From: Acinetobacter sp. ANC 4173 | GTDB lineage: Bacteria; Pseudomonadota; Gammaproteobacteria; Pseudomonadales; Moraxellaceae | DNA length: 64,000 nt | NCBI RefSeq assembly: GCF_004331255.1 | Contig: NZ_SJOF01000002.1 | Span: 248,001-312,000 of the forward strand | Reading direction: 5' to 3' | In this document: piece after piece, positions 44,758 to 53,592 of the stretch | Position numbering within the stretch: position 1 is the first letter of the stretch | How the letters are laid out: each line of letters opens with the position of its first letter | The notes under the pieces: model-generated | Seen by the model: the letters and a program-made list of their open reading frames with translations, nothing else | Database searches by the model: none | Told to the model about the DNA's origin: nothing | Position numbers and translations under genes: made by a program

Positions 44758-45252
44758 ATGATCAAATTCAGTGAAAAAAATCAAGCATTTTATGATAGCA
44801 ATCTAAAGTACTCAGATTTACCTGATGATTTAGTTACTATCTCCGCTGAGCAGCATCAGATTATGTTAGATCAGATAAATGGCAGCTGTATAATTTTTTC
44901 TAATCTAACAGCATCGCCCCCACGACCTAATCAATTTCATACATGGAATGGTACAGATTGGATTGATCACCGAACAACAGAAGAAATTGAAGCTCAACGT
45001 CTAAAGCAATTCAAACCGCTCACCCGTTACCAATTCTTTCGGGCACTTCTAGAGAGTGGCTACAAATCTGCTGACATTGAAGTACAGATCCAAACCATTG
45101 AAGATGACTATCAACGTGAACTGGTCATGTTAGGTTGGCAAATGGCGACTAACTTTGTACGCACCGATGAAAGTGTCTTGCTAATGCAAAATATGTTGGG
45201 TTGGACTAGAGACCAAGTCGATGAAATGTGGTTTTATGCCTCTACTCTCTAA
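44758..45252 (+). CDS. G: Tail fibre assembly protein (gpG-position)
   Basis: 164 aa from ATG 44758 (AAGGG nine bases upstream). QFHTWNGTDWIDHRTTEEIE, KPLTRYQFFRALLESGY and NFVRTDESVLLMQNMLGW are shared with the shortened relic at 23489. It probably helps fold the fibre tip. Confidence 0.8.
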   Translation: MIKFSEKNQAFYDSNLKYSDLPDDLVTISAEQHQIMLDQINGSCIIFSNLTASPPRPNQFHTWNGTDWIDHRTTEEIEAQRLKQFKPLTRYQFFRALLESGYKSADIEVQIQTIEDDYQRELVMLGWQMATNFVRTDESVLLMQNMLGWTRDQVDEMWFYASTL

Positions 45253-45259
45253 ATTCGAA

Positions 45260-45282
45260 TTTGTAGCATACCCTCTTACAAA
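45260..45282 (+). promoter_or_regulatory. Ogr-type late activator site of the sheath operon
   Basis: TTTGTA-GCATACCCTCT-TACAAA, centred 85 bp before the sheath ATG. Its last bases are shared with the left arm of the terminator hairpin. Confidence 0.75.
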
Positions 45283-45308
45283 ACCCCACGCTTAAAACGT
45301 GGGGTTTT
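45280..45308 (+). terminator. Terminator of the baseplate-fibre operon
   Basis: AAAACCCCACG pairs perfectly with CGTGGGGTTTT (7-nt loop) and ends in T4. Confidence 0.8.
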
Positions 45309-45355
45309 ATATGCAAGCCTTTTGTTGAACTAGAACATCAACAAAAGGTTGCCCT

Positions 45356-46531
45356 ATGGCATTAGATGAATATCACCACGGTGTCCGAGTTGCAGAAGTC
45401 AATAACGGTACACGTTCCATCCGAACGGTGGCTACCAGTATTATCGGCTTAATTGCAATCGCTTCAGATGCCGACGCTACGCTGTTTCCACTAAATACAC
45501 CTGTGCTTGTCACCAATATCCAAAGTGTAATTGGTAAAGCTGGCGTACTTGGTACATTAAAATCTTCACTACAAGCAATTGTCGATCAGACTAACACCAC
45601 CGTGGTGGTAGTCCGTGTAGATAGTGCAGAAGCCGAAGCAGAACAAAGCTCGCTTGTCATTGGCACCACCACGGCATCAGGTCAATACACAGGCTTAAAA
45701 GCTTTGCTTACAGCCAAAGCAAAACTTGGTGTCACCCCTCGCCTCATTGGTGCACCAGGACTTGATACCCAAGCTGTGACCACTGCACTTGTGAGCACTG
45801 CACAAAAGCTACGCGCATTTGCTTATGCATACGCCTATGGCTGCGAAACAAAAGAAGAAGTGGTGGCTTATCGTGAATCCTTTGCTGCCCGCGAGCTTAT
45901 GCTCATCTGGCCACAGTTCATCCGCTTCAACACAGAAACCTCCCAAAATGAAGCCATTTCCCCTGTCGCCTATGCTTTGGGTCTACGTGCCAAAATCGAC
46001 AACCTTACAGGTTGGCACAAAGTCATTTCCAATGTTGCAGTTAATGGCGTGGTGGGTATCAGCAAAGACGTCTGGTGGGACTTACAACAAACAGGAACCG
46101 ATGCCGACTACCTCAACTCAAATGGCATCACCACACTGATCCGTGAAGATGGCTTCCGCTTCTGGGGCTCACGTACCTGCGACACTGATGGTCTATTTCC
46201 ATTCGAGAACTATACCCGTACCGCGCAGATTATTGCCGACACAATTGCCGAAGCACACATGTGGGCTGTCGATAAACCATTGCATCCTTCATTAGCAAGT
46301 GACCTGATAGAAGGCATTCGCGCCAAACTCAGTGACCTAACGACAAACGGCTATCTCATGGGTGGTGAGGCCTGGTATGACGAAACCAAGAACCCAGTAG
46401 AAAACCTCAAAGCAGGCAAATTCCGTCTGTCTTATGACTACGGTCCTGTTCCACCTCTCGAAGATCTAGGTTTTTACCAAATGATCACAGACGACTACCT
46501 CGCAGATTTTGGCGCACGGATCACGGCATAA
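45356..46531 (+). CDS. FI: Contractile tail sheath protein (gpFI)
   Basis: 391 aa. EYHHGVRVAEVNNGTRSIRT and TTVVVVRVDSAEAEAE, then SRTCDTDGLFPFENYTRTAQ and GGEAWYDETKNPVENLKAGK are typical of P2-type sheath. It polymerises around the tube and contracts on infection. Confidence 0.95.
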   Translation: MALDEYHHGVRVAEVNNGTRSIRTVATSIIGLIAIASDADATLFPLNTPVLVTNIQSVIGKAGVLGTLKSSLQAIVDQTNTTVVVVRVDSAEAEAEQSSLVIGTTTASGQYTGLKALLTAKAKLGVTPRLIGAPGLDTQAVTTALVSTAQKLRAFAYAYAYGCETKEEVVAYRESFAARELMLIWPQFIRFNTETSQNEAISPVAYALGLRAKIDNLTGWHKVISNVAVNGVVGISKDVWWDLQQTGTDADYLNSNGITTLIREDGFRFWGSRTCDTDGLFPFENYTRTAQIIADTIAEAHMWAVDKPLHPSLASDLIEGIRAKLSDLTTNGYLMGGEAWYDETKNPVENLKAGKFRLSYDYGPVPPLEDLGFYQMITDDYLADFGARITA

Positions 46532-46568
46532 CGCTGTGATTTGTCCGCCCCTTATTTGAGTAAAACAC

Positions 46569-47084
46569 ATGGGACTACCAAACAAACTTAAAAACCTGAA
46601 CCTGTTTAATGATGCTGAATCATTAGTGGGTGAAATCGCTGAATGTACCCTACCCACCCTAGGACGTAACTTTGAGAACTGGCGTGGTGGTGGCATGAAT
46701 GCTCCAGTCGCGATCGATCAAGGTATGTCTGAAGAGTCTATCGACTTTGAATGGAAAGTTGGTGGACTCAACCTGACCTCAATTCGTCAATACGGCATTA
46801 CCTCTGCCTCTGGCGTCTTGCTGCGCTTCGCAGGTGCTTACCAACAAGATGACACGGGTGCAGTCACTCCTGTCGAAGTGGTACTTCGCGGCCGTCATGA
46901 AGAAATCAACATGGGGACACAAAAGCCAGGTGATGACACAGAGCAAACCATCAAGACCAAATGGACCTATTACAAGCTCACAGTAGACGGCAAGAAAGAA
47001 ATCGAGATTGATATTTTGGCGATGAAAGAATTCGTCAATGGTGTCGACCGTTTAGAAGCGCAGCGCAAAGCCTGTGGACTGTAA
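46569..47084 (+). CDS. FII: Major tail tube protein (gpFII)
   Basis: 171 aa, P2 length. KLKNLNLFNDAESLVGEIAE, then VLRGRHEEINMGTQKPGDDT are conserved. Forms the inner tail tube. Confidence 0.94.
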   Translation: MGLPNKLKNLNLFNDAESLVGEIAECTLPTLGRNFENWRGGGMNAPVAIDQGMSEESIDFEWKVGGLNLTSIRQYGITSASGVLLRFAGAYQQDDTGAVTPVEVVLRGRHEEINMGTQKPGDDTEQTIKTKWTYYKLTVDGKKEIEIDILAMKEFVNGVDRLEAQRKACGL

Positions 47085-47146
47085 TGCCTTACCTACTGCA
47101 TCGCATCATGCAGTAGGACTCTTTTCATATTCAGGAAATTATCAAC

Positions 47147-47485
47147 ATGACCACGCAACAACAAGCTGAAAACCTAGCTGCTATTCAAAACCCAAATGAA
47201 GCCAAATACACCCTTGAAACTCCTCTTCAAGTCGGTGGGCAAACCATTACCGAAGTCATCATTCGTAAACCAGGCACAGTGGCACTTGCGGGATTATCCC
47301 TACAAGACATTTACCGTTCTGATGTCAATGCCCTTTGCCAAATCATTCCCAAATGTGTTTGGCCACAAATCCCTCGTGAAGCCATGCCACTGATTGACCC
47401 TGTCGATCTCGGACAAATTGCAGGACACATCATCTATTTTTTGATGCCGAAGTCGCAGCGTGCAGCGACCGATATCCAGTTATAG
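47147..47485 (+). CDS. E: Tail assembly chaperone gpE
   Basis: 112 aa. YTLETPLQVGGQTITEVIIR and QIIPKCVWPQIPREAMPLID, then GQIAGHIIYFLMPKSQ. It assists the tape measure protein during tail assembly. A slippery sequence near its end allows a longer -1 product. Confidence 0.9.
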   Translation: MTTQQQAENLAAIQNPNEAKYTLETPLQVGGQTITEVIIRKPGTVALAGLSLQDIYRSDVNALCQIIPKCVWPQIPREAMPLIDPVDLGQIAGHIIYFLMPKSQRAATDIQL

Positions 47486-47619
47486 ACAGTATTCCAGATG
47501 TCATCGCTAACATCGCTCTGATCTTTCATTGGTCGCCACGAGACCTCGCAGATATGAGTTTAAGTGAATTGTTCATGTGGCACCAAAAGGCTTTAGAGCG
47601 TAACCAAACCCACGAGTAA
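47147..47619 (+). CDS. E': gpE-E' fusion made by programmed -1 frameshift
   Basis: The slippery heptamer T-TTT-TTG at 47437-47443 is in the correct register of gpE. After a -1 slip the reading continues FDAEVAACSDRYPVIDSIPD, then LIFHWSPRDLADMSLSEL, and ends at 47617-47619, giving about 157 aa. The FHW.P.DL..M...EL.MWH part is the conserved E'/GpG-T-type domain. P2 and many tailed phages use the same device. Confidence 0.85.
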
Positions 47620-47634
47620 AGGTAACACCCACCA

Positions 47635-50211
47635 ATGTCGACCTTAAATTTACAAGTTCTTTTTGATGCAAAAGACAGAATCACAGGACCTATGAAGGCG
47701 ATTATTGGGGGTTCACATGACCTCAGCAGTGCCTTCAAACAAACCCGTACCGAACTTAAAGCCTTGCAAGATCAGCAAGGCAATATCAACCGTTATAAAG
47801 AAACCCAAACGGCATTAGAAGCTACAGCCAATAAAGCAAAAGAATACCGTAGCGAGTTAAAACAACTACAAACTTTGCAGAAAAGTGGCAATACACTGAC
47901 AGAAACTCAGCTCAACAAAATCAAGAATCTTGAACAAGGCATTCGTCGGCTTAAATCCACCGAAGCCACTCAACGTAGTGAATTACAGTTACACATCCAA
48001 GCCCTACAAAAGTCTGGGATGAATGTCGATAAGCTGTCCAAAGGTGTAGATCGTTTAAGTGATGAAGAAAGTGCCCTTAAAGACAAAATCCACCAAACCA
48101 CAATGGAGTTAAATAAACATCGCAATGAACTAGACAAAAATAGTGAGGCTCAAAAGCGTTTTGCCAAAACCCAAGCCATCCTGCAAAAAGGTTCGGATTT
48201 CGCCAAAAAAGGCTTAATGGTCGCAGGTGTTGCAACTGCAACCATGACCGTACCTGTCAAACTGGCGATCGACTATGAATCATCCTTGGCCGATGTCAAA
48301 AAGGTTTTTAACGGCACAGCAGCCGAGTTCAAAACCATTAACAATCAAATTGTCGAAATGTCGACACGCTTGCCCATGGCAGCCAAAGATATTGCGGCTA
48401 TTGTCGCAGCAGGTGCACAGTCAGGCATTGCCAATAAGGAATTGACCACCTTTGCTGAAACAGCCGTGAAAATGGGCGTCGCTTTCGATATTTCCGCAGA
48501 AGAGTCAGGTCAATCCATGGCAGAGCTACGGACAGCCTTCCGTATGTCACAAGCCCAAGTCACCACCCTTGCCGACCAGATTAACTATCTTGGCAATAAC
48601 ACACCTGCCGCAGCCAAAGGCATTTTGGAAATTGTGCAACGGATTGGACCTTTAGGTGAAGTGGGTGGCTATGCTGCTTCCAGTATTGCTGCACTTGGGG
48701 CAACTTTGCGAGGCATGGGCATTCAAGAAGAAATTGCCGCAACAGGGATTAAAAACACCATGCTGGCTTTGGTCGCGGGTGAGTCTGCAACGAAAGGACA
48801 AATCGCAGCCTATAAAGAACTTGGTCTAGATTACGGCAAAGTCGCAAAAGACATGCAGCAAGATGCCAATGGCACAACCCTCATGGTACTCAAGAAAATT
48901 GCGACCTTAGAGAAATACAAACAAGCTGCTGTGCTTTCCGATCTGTTCGGCAAAGAGTCTTTAAGTGCAATCGCTCCACTACTTACCAACATGAGCGCCC
49001 TAGAAAAGAATTTGGGCTTAGTGGCAGACAAAAGAAAATATGCAGGCTCTATGGAGCAAGAATATGCAGCTCGTGCAGCCACTTCTGCCAATAACATTCA
49101 ATTGCTTAAAAATAGTGTCGCTGCTTTAGGTATAGATATTGGCAATGTCTTACTTCCTCCACTGAATAGCGTGATTGTTAAAGTCCGTTCATTTACCAAT
49201 GATGTGCGTAACTGGGCAAAAGAAAACCCAGCTTTGGCGGCTACACTGACTAAAGTTGCCGTCGCTGGCATTATTTTATTAGGAGGTATCTCAGCCCTCG
49301 CTTTAGGCATAACCACCTTACTAGGTCCACTCGCCATTTTAAAAATGACCTTCAGTGCCCTTGGCTTAGGCTTCGGTGCTTTGGGTGCAATTTTCTCCCC
49401 TGTAGGACTCATCATTTTAGGTGTAGTTGCTGCTATCGCAGGTGCAGCCTATCTCATCTACAGAAATTGGGAGCCTATATCTGGATTCTTTACAGATATT
49501 TGGTCCACTATCAAAACTGCTTTTAATGGCGGTATTTTAGGTGTTACTGCACTCATCCTGAACTGGTCGCCTTTGGGCACTTTCTATTCTGCCTTTGCCA
49601 ACGTTCTTTCATGGTTCGGTATCGATTTACCTAAGCAATTTACAGGCTTTGGTTCAATGATGATCAAAGGGTTAATCAATGGCATAGAATCCATGTTTCC
49701 AGGGCTTAAAAATATCTGGTCTAAAATCACCAATTACATGCCCGACTTCATGCGCAAGAAAATGGATATTCACTCCCCCAGCCGTGTCATGGCAGGTATG
49801 GGTGGTCATATTGTCGACGGCATTGGGGTTGGGCTAAATAACCGTACCCCTACTTTACAAACCCAGTTTAAGCAAACCCTCGGCATTTTCGATACCTCCA
49901 TGCCTACTGTTGGCTCTGGTATGAAACGCCCCTTTCTAGACACCGTTGGACTCACTGAAAAACCAGTACCTGCAAAGCACCTAAATGGACAAAGTGACCG
50001 CAGCCAACAAGCCCCAAAATTTCAGCGTGTTGCTGCTATTCAAAGCCCAAAAAGTATCAGCATTACCAACAGTGACAGCATTCAAATCCACATCAATACC
50101 AGTGGACAAGGGCCTCTGCACAATGCAGCCAATGAAGTTCGCCAAGCCTTAGAGCAGCGTGATCGGCAGCGCAATGCTCAACTTCGTCGTATGTTGACCG
50201 ATCGGGAGTAA
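47635..50211 (+). CDS. T: Tape measure protein (gpT)
   Basis: 858 aa, long and helical. A coiled-coil N-terminal third (LKALQDQQGNINRYKETQTA onward), the conserved domain FAKKGLMVAGVATATMTVPV, then KLAIDYESSLADVKKVFNG, hydrophobic segments around residues 535-620 (LLGGISALALGITTLLGPLA) and DIHSPSRVMAGMGGHIVDGI. It sets tail length. Confidence 0.95.
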   Translation: MSTLNLQVLFDAKDRITGPMKAIIGGSHDLSSAFKQTRTELKALQDQQGNINRYKETQTALEATANKAKEYRSELKQLQTLQKSGNTLTETQLNKIKNLEQGIRRLKSTEATQRSELQLHIQALQKSGMNVDKLSKGVDRLSDEESALKDKIHQTTMELNKHRNELDKNSEAQKRFAKTQAILQKGSDFAKKGLMVAGVATATMTVPVKLAIDYESSLADVKKVFNGTAAEFKTINNQIVEMSTRLPMAAKDIAAIVAAGAQSGIANKELTTFAETAVKMGVAFDISAEESGQSMAELRTAFRMSQAQVTTLADQINYLGNNTPAAAKGILEIVQRIGPLGEVGGYAASSIAALGATLRGMGIQEEIAATGIKNTMLALVAGESATKGQIAAYKELGLDYGKVAKDMQQDANGTTLMVLKKIATLEKYKQAAVLSDLFGKESLSAIAPLLTNMSALEKNLGLVADKRKYAGSMEQEYAARAATSANNIQLLKNSVAALGIDIGNVLLPPLNSVIVKVRSFTNDVRNWAKENPALAATLTKVAVAGIILLGGISALALGITTLLGPLAILKMTFSALGLGFGALGAIFSPVGLIILGVVAAIAGAAYLIYRNWEPISGFFTDIWSTIKTAFNGGILGVTALILNWSPLGTFYSAFANVLSWFGIDLPKQFTGFGSMMIKGLINGIESMFPGLKNIWSKITNYMPDFMRKKMDIHSPSRVMAGMGGHIVDGIGVGLNNRTPTLQTQFKQTLGIFDTSMPTVGSGMKRPFLDTVGLTEKPVPAKHLNGQSDRSQQAPKFQRVAAIQSPKSISITNSDSIQIHINTSGQGPLHNAANEVRQALEQRDRQRNAQLRRMLTDRE

Positions 50212-50216
50212 TACAC

Positions 50217-50657
50217 ATGATGATGGCTTTAGGATTATTCGTATTTGAACTTTCTACCGTTTCCTATCAAGAGTTACAACGTACGACCGCTTGGCGGCAT
50301 CCAAGCAATAGCCGTGTAGGAAATACCCCTGCATATCAGTTCACAGGGAAAGATGAAGAAACCATTAACCTATCGGGTGTCATCTATCCTGAAATTACGG
50401 GCTATCAAAACTCGTTGGATATGCTGCGTAATATGGGAGACACAGGCAAGCAATACATTCTGATTGAAGGCACAGGCAAAATTTACGGTCTGGTGGTGAT
50501 TAAGGAAGTTCAGGAAACTCGTTCCAACTTTTTCCATAATGGCGGTACCCGAAAAATCAGCTTCAGTGTTTCTCTGACCATCACGGAAGATACCACCAAG
50601 AAATTGATTGGTCCTACAGGTCAGGCATTGTTAAGTTTAGGAGGCTTATTCCTATGA
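50217..50657 (+). CDS. U: Tail protein gpU
   Basis: 146 aa. LGLFVFELSTVSYQELQRTT, then PAYQFTGKDEETINLSGVIY and PEITGYQNSLDMLRNMGDTG are the gpU signature. Tail tip connector. Stop overlaps the gpD start by 4 bp. Confidence 0.93.
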   Translation: MMMALGLFVFELSTVSYQELQRTTAWRHPSNSRVGNTPAYQFTGKDEETINLSGVIYPEITGYQNSLDMLRNMGDTGKQYILIEGTGKIYGLVVIKEVQETRSNFFHNGGTRKISFSVSLTITEDTTKKLIGPTGQALLSLGGLFL

Positions 50658-51961
50658 GCCTCCTTCCATCAAATACAACGCCCTATTCAAACTTGAGTAA
50701 CTACCCGCATGCCATTTACCGCATTACTGTGAATGACATTGATATTTCATCTACTCTTGCTTCACGCTTGATTGGGCTGACCTTGCAAGACAACCGAGGC
50801 ATGGTTGCCGACAGTGTTGATCTGACTTTAGATGACAGTGACCATGCGTTAGAAATTCCTTCCGTCGGTGCTGAAATGAAAGTCTGGCTCGGTTGGTCAG
50901 ATACAGGTTTAGTCTATAAAGGTGCTTATCTGGTCACAGGTGGTTCACACTCTGGTGCACCCGATGTACTCAGAATTTCGGCAGAAAGTACCGACCTTGC
51001 CGAAGCCTTTCGTCAAAAGCGAGAACGTTCTTTCCATCAACAAACTGTGGGAGAAATTTTTCAGGCATTGGCGTTTGAATATGGTCTAAAGGTATTGGTA
51101 CATGCCAGTTTAAGCAGCCGCTTGGTTTCACACATCGACCAGAACGATTCCGATGCCAACATCATGACCCGCATAGCCGATGAACACGATGCCATTGCCA
51201 CAGTCAAAAATAACACCCTACTTCTACTGCCTATTGGTGAAGCTCAAACCAGTTCAGGATTAAGTCTGCCCGCAGTTGAATTGGTCAGAACTGATGGTGA
51301 CCAGCACAGCTATGCTTACGGTCAAAGTCACGACAAAGTGGAATGTGTGAAAGCCTATTATCACAACCCTCAAAAGGGTGAAAAACTCTATGTCATTGTG
51401 GGTAGCCATACCGACAACCCGAAAGAGATCCGCTTTATTCATCGGGACAAGAAAACTGCTGAGCTGGCTGCTTTGGCAGAGTTAAAACGTTGTAAACGCG
51501 CAGAGCTTTCGCTGTCTTATACCTTGGCAAAAGGTCGACCAGATTTACTCCCGGAACAAGAGTTTTCTTTTGTGGGTTTAAAGGCACAAATTGATGAAAT
51601 TGTTTGGTTAGGCAAAACCATCACCCATGATTTAAACGAGTCTTCTGGCTATACCACTCGCATAGAGCTAGAGGTGCAATTGCCCAATGCAGATGATGTG
51701 TCTGTTTTATTTGATGACACCACTAAAATTGAGCAAGAGAAAAAAGCCAAGACTAATTCAGGGCAAAGAAAGGCGAAAAACTATAAGACCTATACAGGCG
51801 TGAAAACTTGGTACTCGGCAAAACCTAAACCACAGGTCTTAACGGTGGGTGATCAAAGCCAGCCTTTAATTTTGGTACGTACTTATAAATCTAAAAAAAC
51901 CGCACAGGTGGCAATGAAGCGTGAATGGGCACGTATTCAAAAAGCCAAAGGCGCGGCATAA
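50654..51961 (+). CDS. D: Tail protein gpD (late control protein)
   Basis: 435 aa, longer than the relic gpD at 20519. LASRLIGLTLQDNRGMVADS, then VDLTLDDSDHALEIPSVGAE and HIDQNDSDANIMTRIADEHD are conserved. The last 60 residues are a basic LysM-like tail (TYTGVKTWYSAKPKPQVLTV). Baseplate hub around the spike. Confidence 0.93.
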   Translation: MSLLPSNTTPYSNLSNYPHAIYRITVNDIDISSTLASRLIGLTLQDNRGMVADSVDLTLDDSDHALEIPSVGAEMKVWLGWSDTGLVYKGAYLVTGGSHSGAPDVLRISAESTDLAEAFRQKRERSFHQQTVGEIFQALAFEYGLKVLVHASLSSRLVSHIDQNDSDANIMTRIADEHDAIATVKNNTLLLLPIGEAQTSSGLSLPAVELVRTDGDQHSYAYGQSHDKVECVKAYYHNPQKGEKLYVIVGSHTDNPKEIRFIHRDKKTAELAALAELKRCKRAELSLSYTLAKGRPDLLPEQEFSFVGLKAQIDEIVWLGKTITHDLNESSGYTTRIELEVQLPNADDVSVLFDDTTKIEQEKKAKTNSGQRKAKNYKTYTGVKTWYSAKPKPQVLTVGDQSQPLILVRTYKSKKTAQVAMKREWARIQKAKGAA

Positions 51962-51965
51962 AAAA

Positions 51966-51990
51966 AGCTGCCAGTGGTTCACAGGCAGCT
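51966..51990 (+). terminator. Weak hairpin after gpD
   Basis: AGCTGCC pairs with GGCAGCT across an 11-nt loop, with no T-run. It may reduce read-through into the activator gene. Confidence 0.4.
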
Positions 51991-52102
51991 ATAAAGAGGG
52001 TCTATTTAAAATAACGTTATTTAATACATTTATCAATATAAAAGCACTATATTTAATACTTTTATTATACAATTAAAAATATAAACCTATAAAAGGTACT
52101 TC

Positions 52103-52378
52103 ATGGCAAATACAAGAAATCAGAACACCTGTCCGCATTGCGGTTCTAAAGTCATCATCCGTCATTCTCACATTGAAAATGCCCTTTTAAAAACCCTATA
52201 CGGTCAGTGTCAAAACCTAGAGTGTGGTTGGACTGGTCGGGCGCATATGGAGTGGGCTGCCACTATTTCCCCTTCTGCTATGCCTAACCCTGAAGTCATG
52301 CTTCCCCTTGCCCCATGTGCTATTGCTAAATCAGTCGTTAGCCATGATCCACGTCAACTTCGGAGTCGTCATGGCTGA
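52103..52378 (+). CDS. ogr: Ogr/Delta-family zinc-finger late activator
   Basis: 91 aa. Cys10, Cys13, Cys36 and Cys41 (NTCPHCGSKVIIRHSHIENA, then LLKTLYGQCQNLECGWTGRA) are the Ogr/Delta zinc finger. Such proteins bind TGT-N12-ACA sites and contact RNA polymerase alpha to turn on P2 late promoters. Four sites of this form stand in front of the late operons here. The C-terminal 40 residues are longer than in P2 Ogr (72 aa). Confidence 0.92.
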   Translation: MANTRNQNTCPHCGSKVIIRHSHIENALLKTLYGQCQNLECGWTGRAHMEWAATISPSAMPNPEVMLPLAPCAIAKSVVSHDPRQLRSRHG

Positions 52379-52571
52379 CATTATTGATATCGCGCAACAA
52401 CGCCAGTTAGAACAAGTTCAAATTCAACCTAAAGATTATTCAAAGCCTTCTCTTACAGAGTGTGAAGAATGCGGCAATAACATTCCACCAGAGCGTCAGA
52501 AGTATGGTGCTGTGACTTTGTGTGTGGCTTGCCAGAGTAATTTAGAACTGAAACGGAGTTTATACCGATGA
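52371..52571 (+). CDS. TraR/DksA-type C4 zinc-finger protein
   Basis: 66 aa. TECEECGNNIPPERQKYGAV, then TLCVACQSN gives Cys31, Cys34, Cys51 and Cys54 of the TraR/DksA family. Phage versions may act on RNA polymerase like DksA/ppGpp. It overlaps the ogr stop by 8 bp. Confidence 0.88.
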   Translation: MADIIDIAQQRQLEQVQIQPKDYSKPSLTECEECGNNIPPERQKYGAVTLCVACQSNLELKRSLYR

Positions 52572-52729
52572 TGCCTTTTGCAGTACTGTTCATTGTTTTG
52601 TTTGTGGTGGCTTTGCTGGTTTTATGGATGATGCTGGATTACCAATACATTCGTATGCAAAGCATGTTGAAACAGGAATATAGAGTGATAGATCAATTAA
52701 CTAATAAGGTGCGTACAAATGGATTCTAA
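52568..52729 (+). CDS. 53-aa membrane protein
   Basis: MMPFAVLFIVLFVVALLVLW, then MMLDYQYIRMQSMLKQEYRV: one span and a charged tail. Its start overlaps the TraR/DksA-type stop (ATGA). Position and design suggest a small lysis or spanin-like protein, but this is unproven. Confidence 0.5.
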   Translation: MMPFAVLFIVLFVVALLVLWMMLDYQYIRMQSMLKQEYRVIDQLTNKVRTNGF

Positions 52730-52838
52730 ATTTTGGGAAACAGCAATATTTTTAGTGCTTTGCATTCTGGTTTGGCGACTTCCAGAAATTATTACTGCAC
52801 TTAGGTGGATGAAAGTATGTGGCTTTACCCCTTCCTAA
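52719..52838 (+). CDS. 39-aa membrane protein
   Basis: MDSKFWETAIFLVLCILVWR, then LPEIITALRWMKVCGFTPS: one span. Overlaps the previous gene by 11 bp and the next by 22 bp. Confidence 0.4.
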   Translation: MDSKFWETAIFLVLCILVWRLPEIITALRWMKVCGFTPS

Positions 52839-52888
52839 TAGGATTTCTTAGTGGTTGTATAACCGTTTGCTTATATTTCATTAATTAA
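52817..52888 (+). CDS. 23-aa hydrophobic peptide
   Basis: MWLYPFLIGFLSGCITVCLY and FIN. Overlapping the previous tiny gene and the end of the convergent nuclease gene. Only the tight overlap pattern argues for translation. Confidence 0.25.
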   Translation: MWLYPFLIGFLSGCITVCLYFIN

Positions 52889-53592
52889 AAATGATCCTCC
52901 TCATGAGGATCAAAGTTTTCATAACTCTCCCGAGCTTCTTGGTATTTTTTTGCTTCACGCCCACTTTTATCATTTGGTAAGTGCAATAAACATATTGGCA
53001 TATGTCGTACTTTATAAGGATACCCACTTACATGATGCATCTGGCTTGTAACTAAACATCTTGGATTCAAACTACAATCTTCAAAATTTAAATCTTGTAT
53101 TTCTGTAGCTTTAGCTTCTAGATATTCACGCCACTTTTGCATAACGGATCGTTCAGTTTCTTCTCTTCCTCGTGGTTTTATATAAATCAACATACCACCA
53201 CAAGTCGCATTAGCCTCACCTTTACTATATCTTGTCGTGAGCTGCTCATACCCTCCGTATAAATACGGATTGCCATAGTTATCTTTACCACCAAATATTT
53301 TTGCTTCGCCAATCCATTTAAAAGGCTTCTGCGTTACTGAAATATCTGCATTACCATTTTTATCACTATCTAACTGAGCATCATAATTTTTAGCTCTTAG
53401 ATTACTCCAGATATGCCATGAGATACCTGTTTCGCCCATAGGAAGCAAATGCTCAGTGCCATCGATCATGTCAGAAAAAATACAATCTAAGTCGTTATAT
53501 AGCAGCTCTATAAAGTTTTCATATGAACTTCGAGATGCAACATTATGAAGAGATAAATCCTGTGCTTCAGGTAAATCATTAAACCCTCTCAT
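52885..53592 (-). CDS. Probable PD-(D/E)XK nuclease, gene 3 of a three-gene cassette
   Basis: 235 aa, soluble. Asp83 (GNADISV) and Glu96-Ala-Lys98 (FKWIGEAKIFGG) with GGYEQLTTRYSKGEANATCG, then GGMLIYIKPRG fit a PD-(D/E)XK nuclease core (D...ExK). It could cut DNA; the family branch is unknown. Its start overlaps the stop of gene 2 by 4 bp. The cassette lies between the late operon and the right membrane module, a usual place for phage defence genes. Confidence 0.65.
   Translation of the reverse strand: MRGFNDLPEAQDLSLHNVASRSSYENFIELLYNDLDCIFSDMIDGTEHLLPMGETGISWHIWSNLRAKNYDAQLDSDKNGNADISVTQKPFKWIGEAKIFGGKDNYGNPYLYGGYEQLTTRYSKGEANATCGGMLIYIKPRGREETERSVMQKWREYLEAKATEIQDLNFEDCSLNPRCLVTSQMHHVSGYPYKVRHMPICLLHLPNDKSGREAKKYQEARESYENFDPHEEDHF

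Noticed and set aside
49098..49415. Minus-strand frame inside the tape measure gene
   Set aside because: Low-complexity shadow of the hydrophobic part of gpT.
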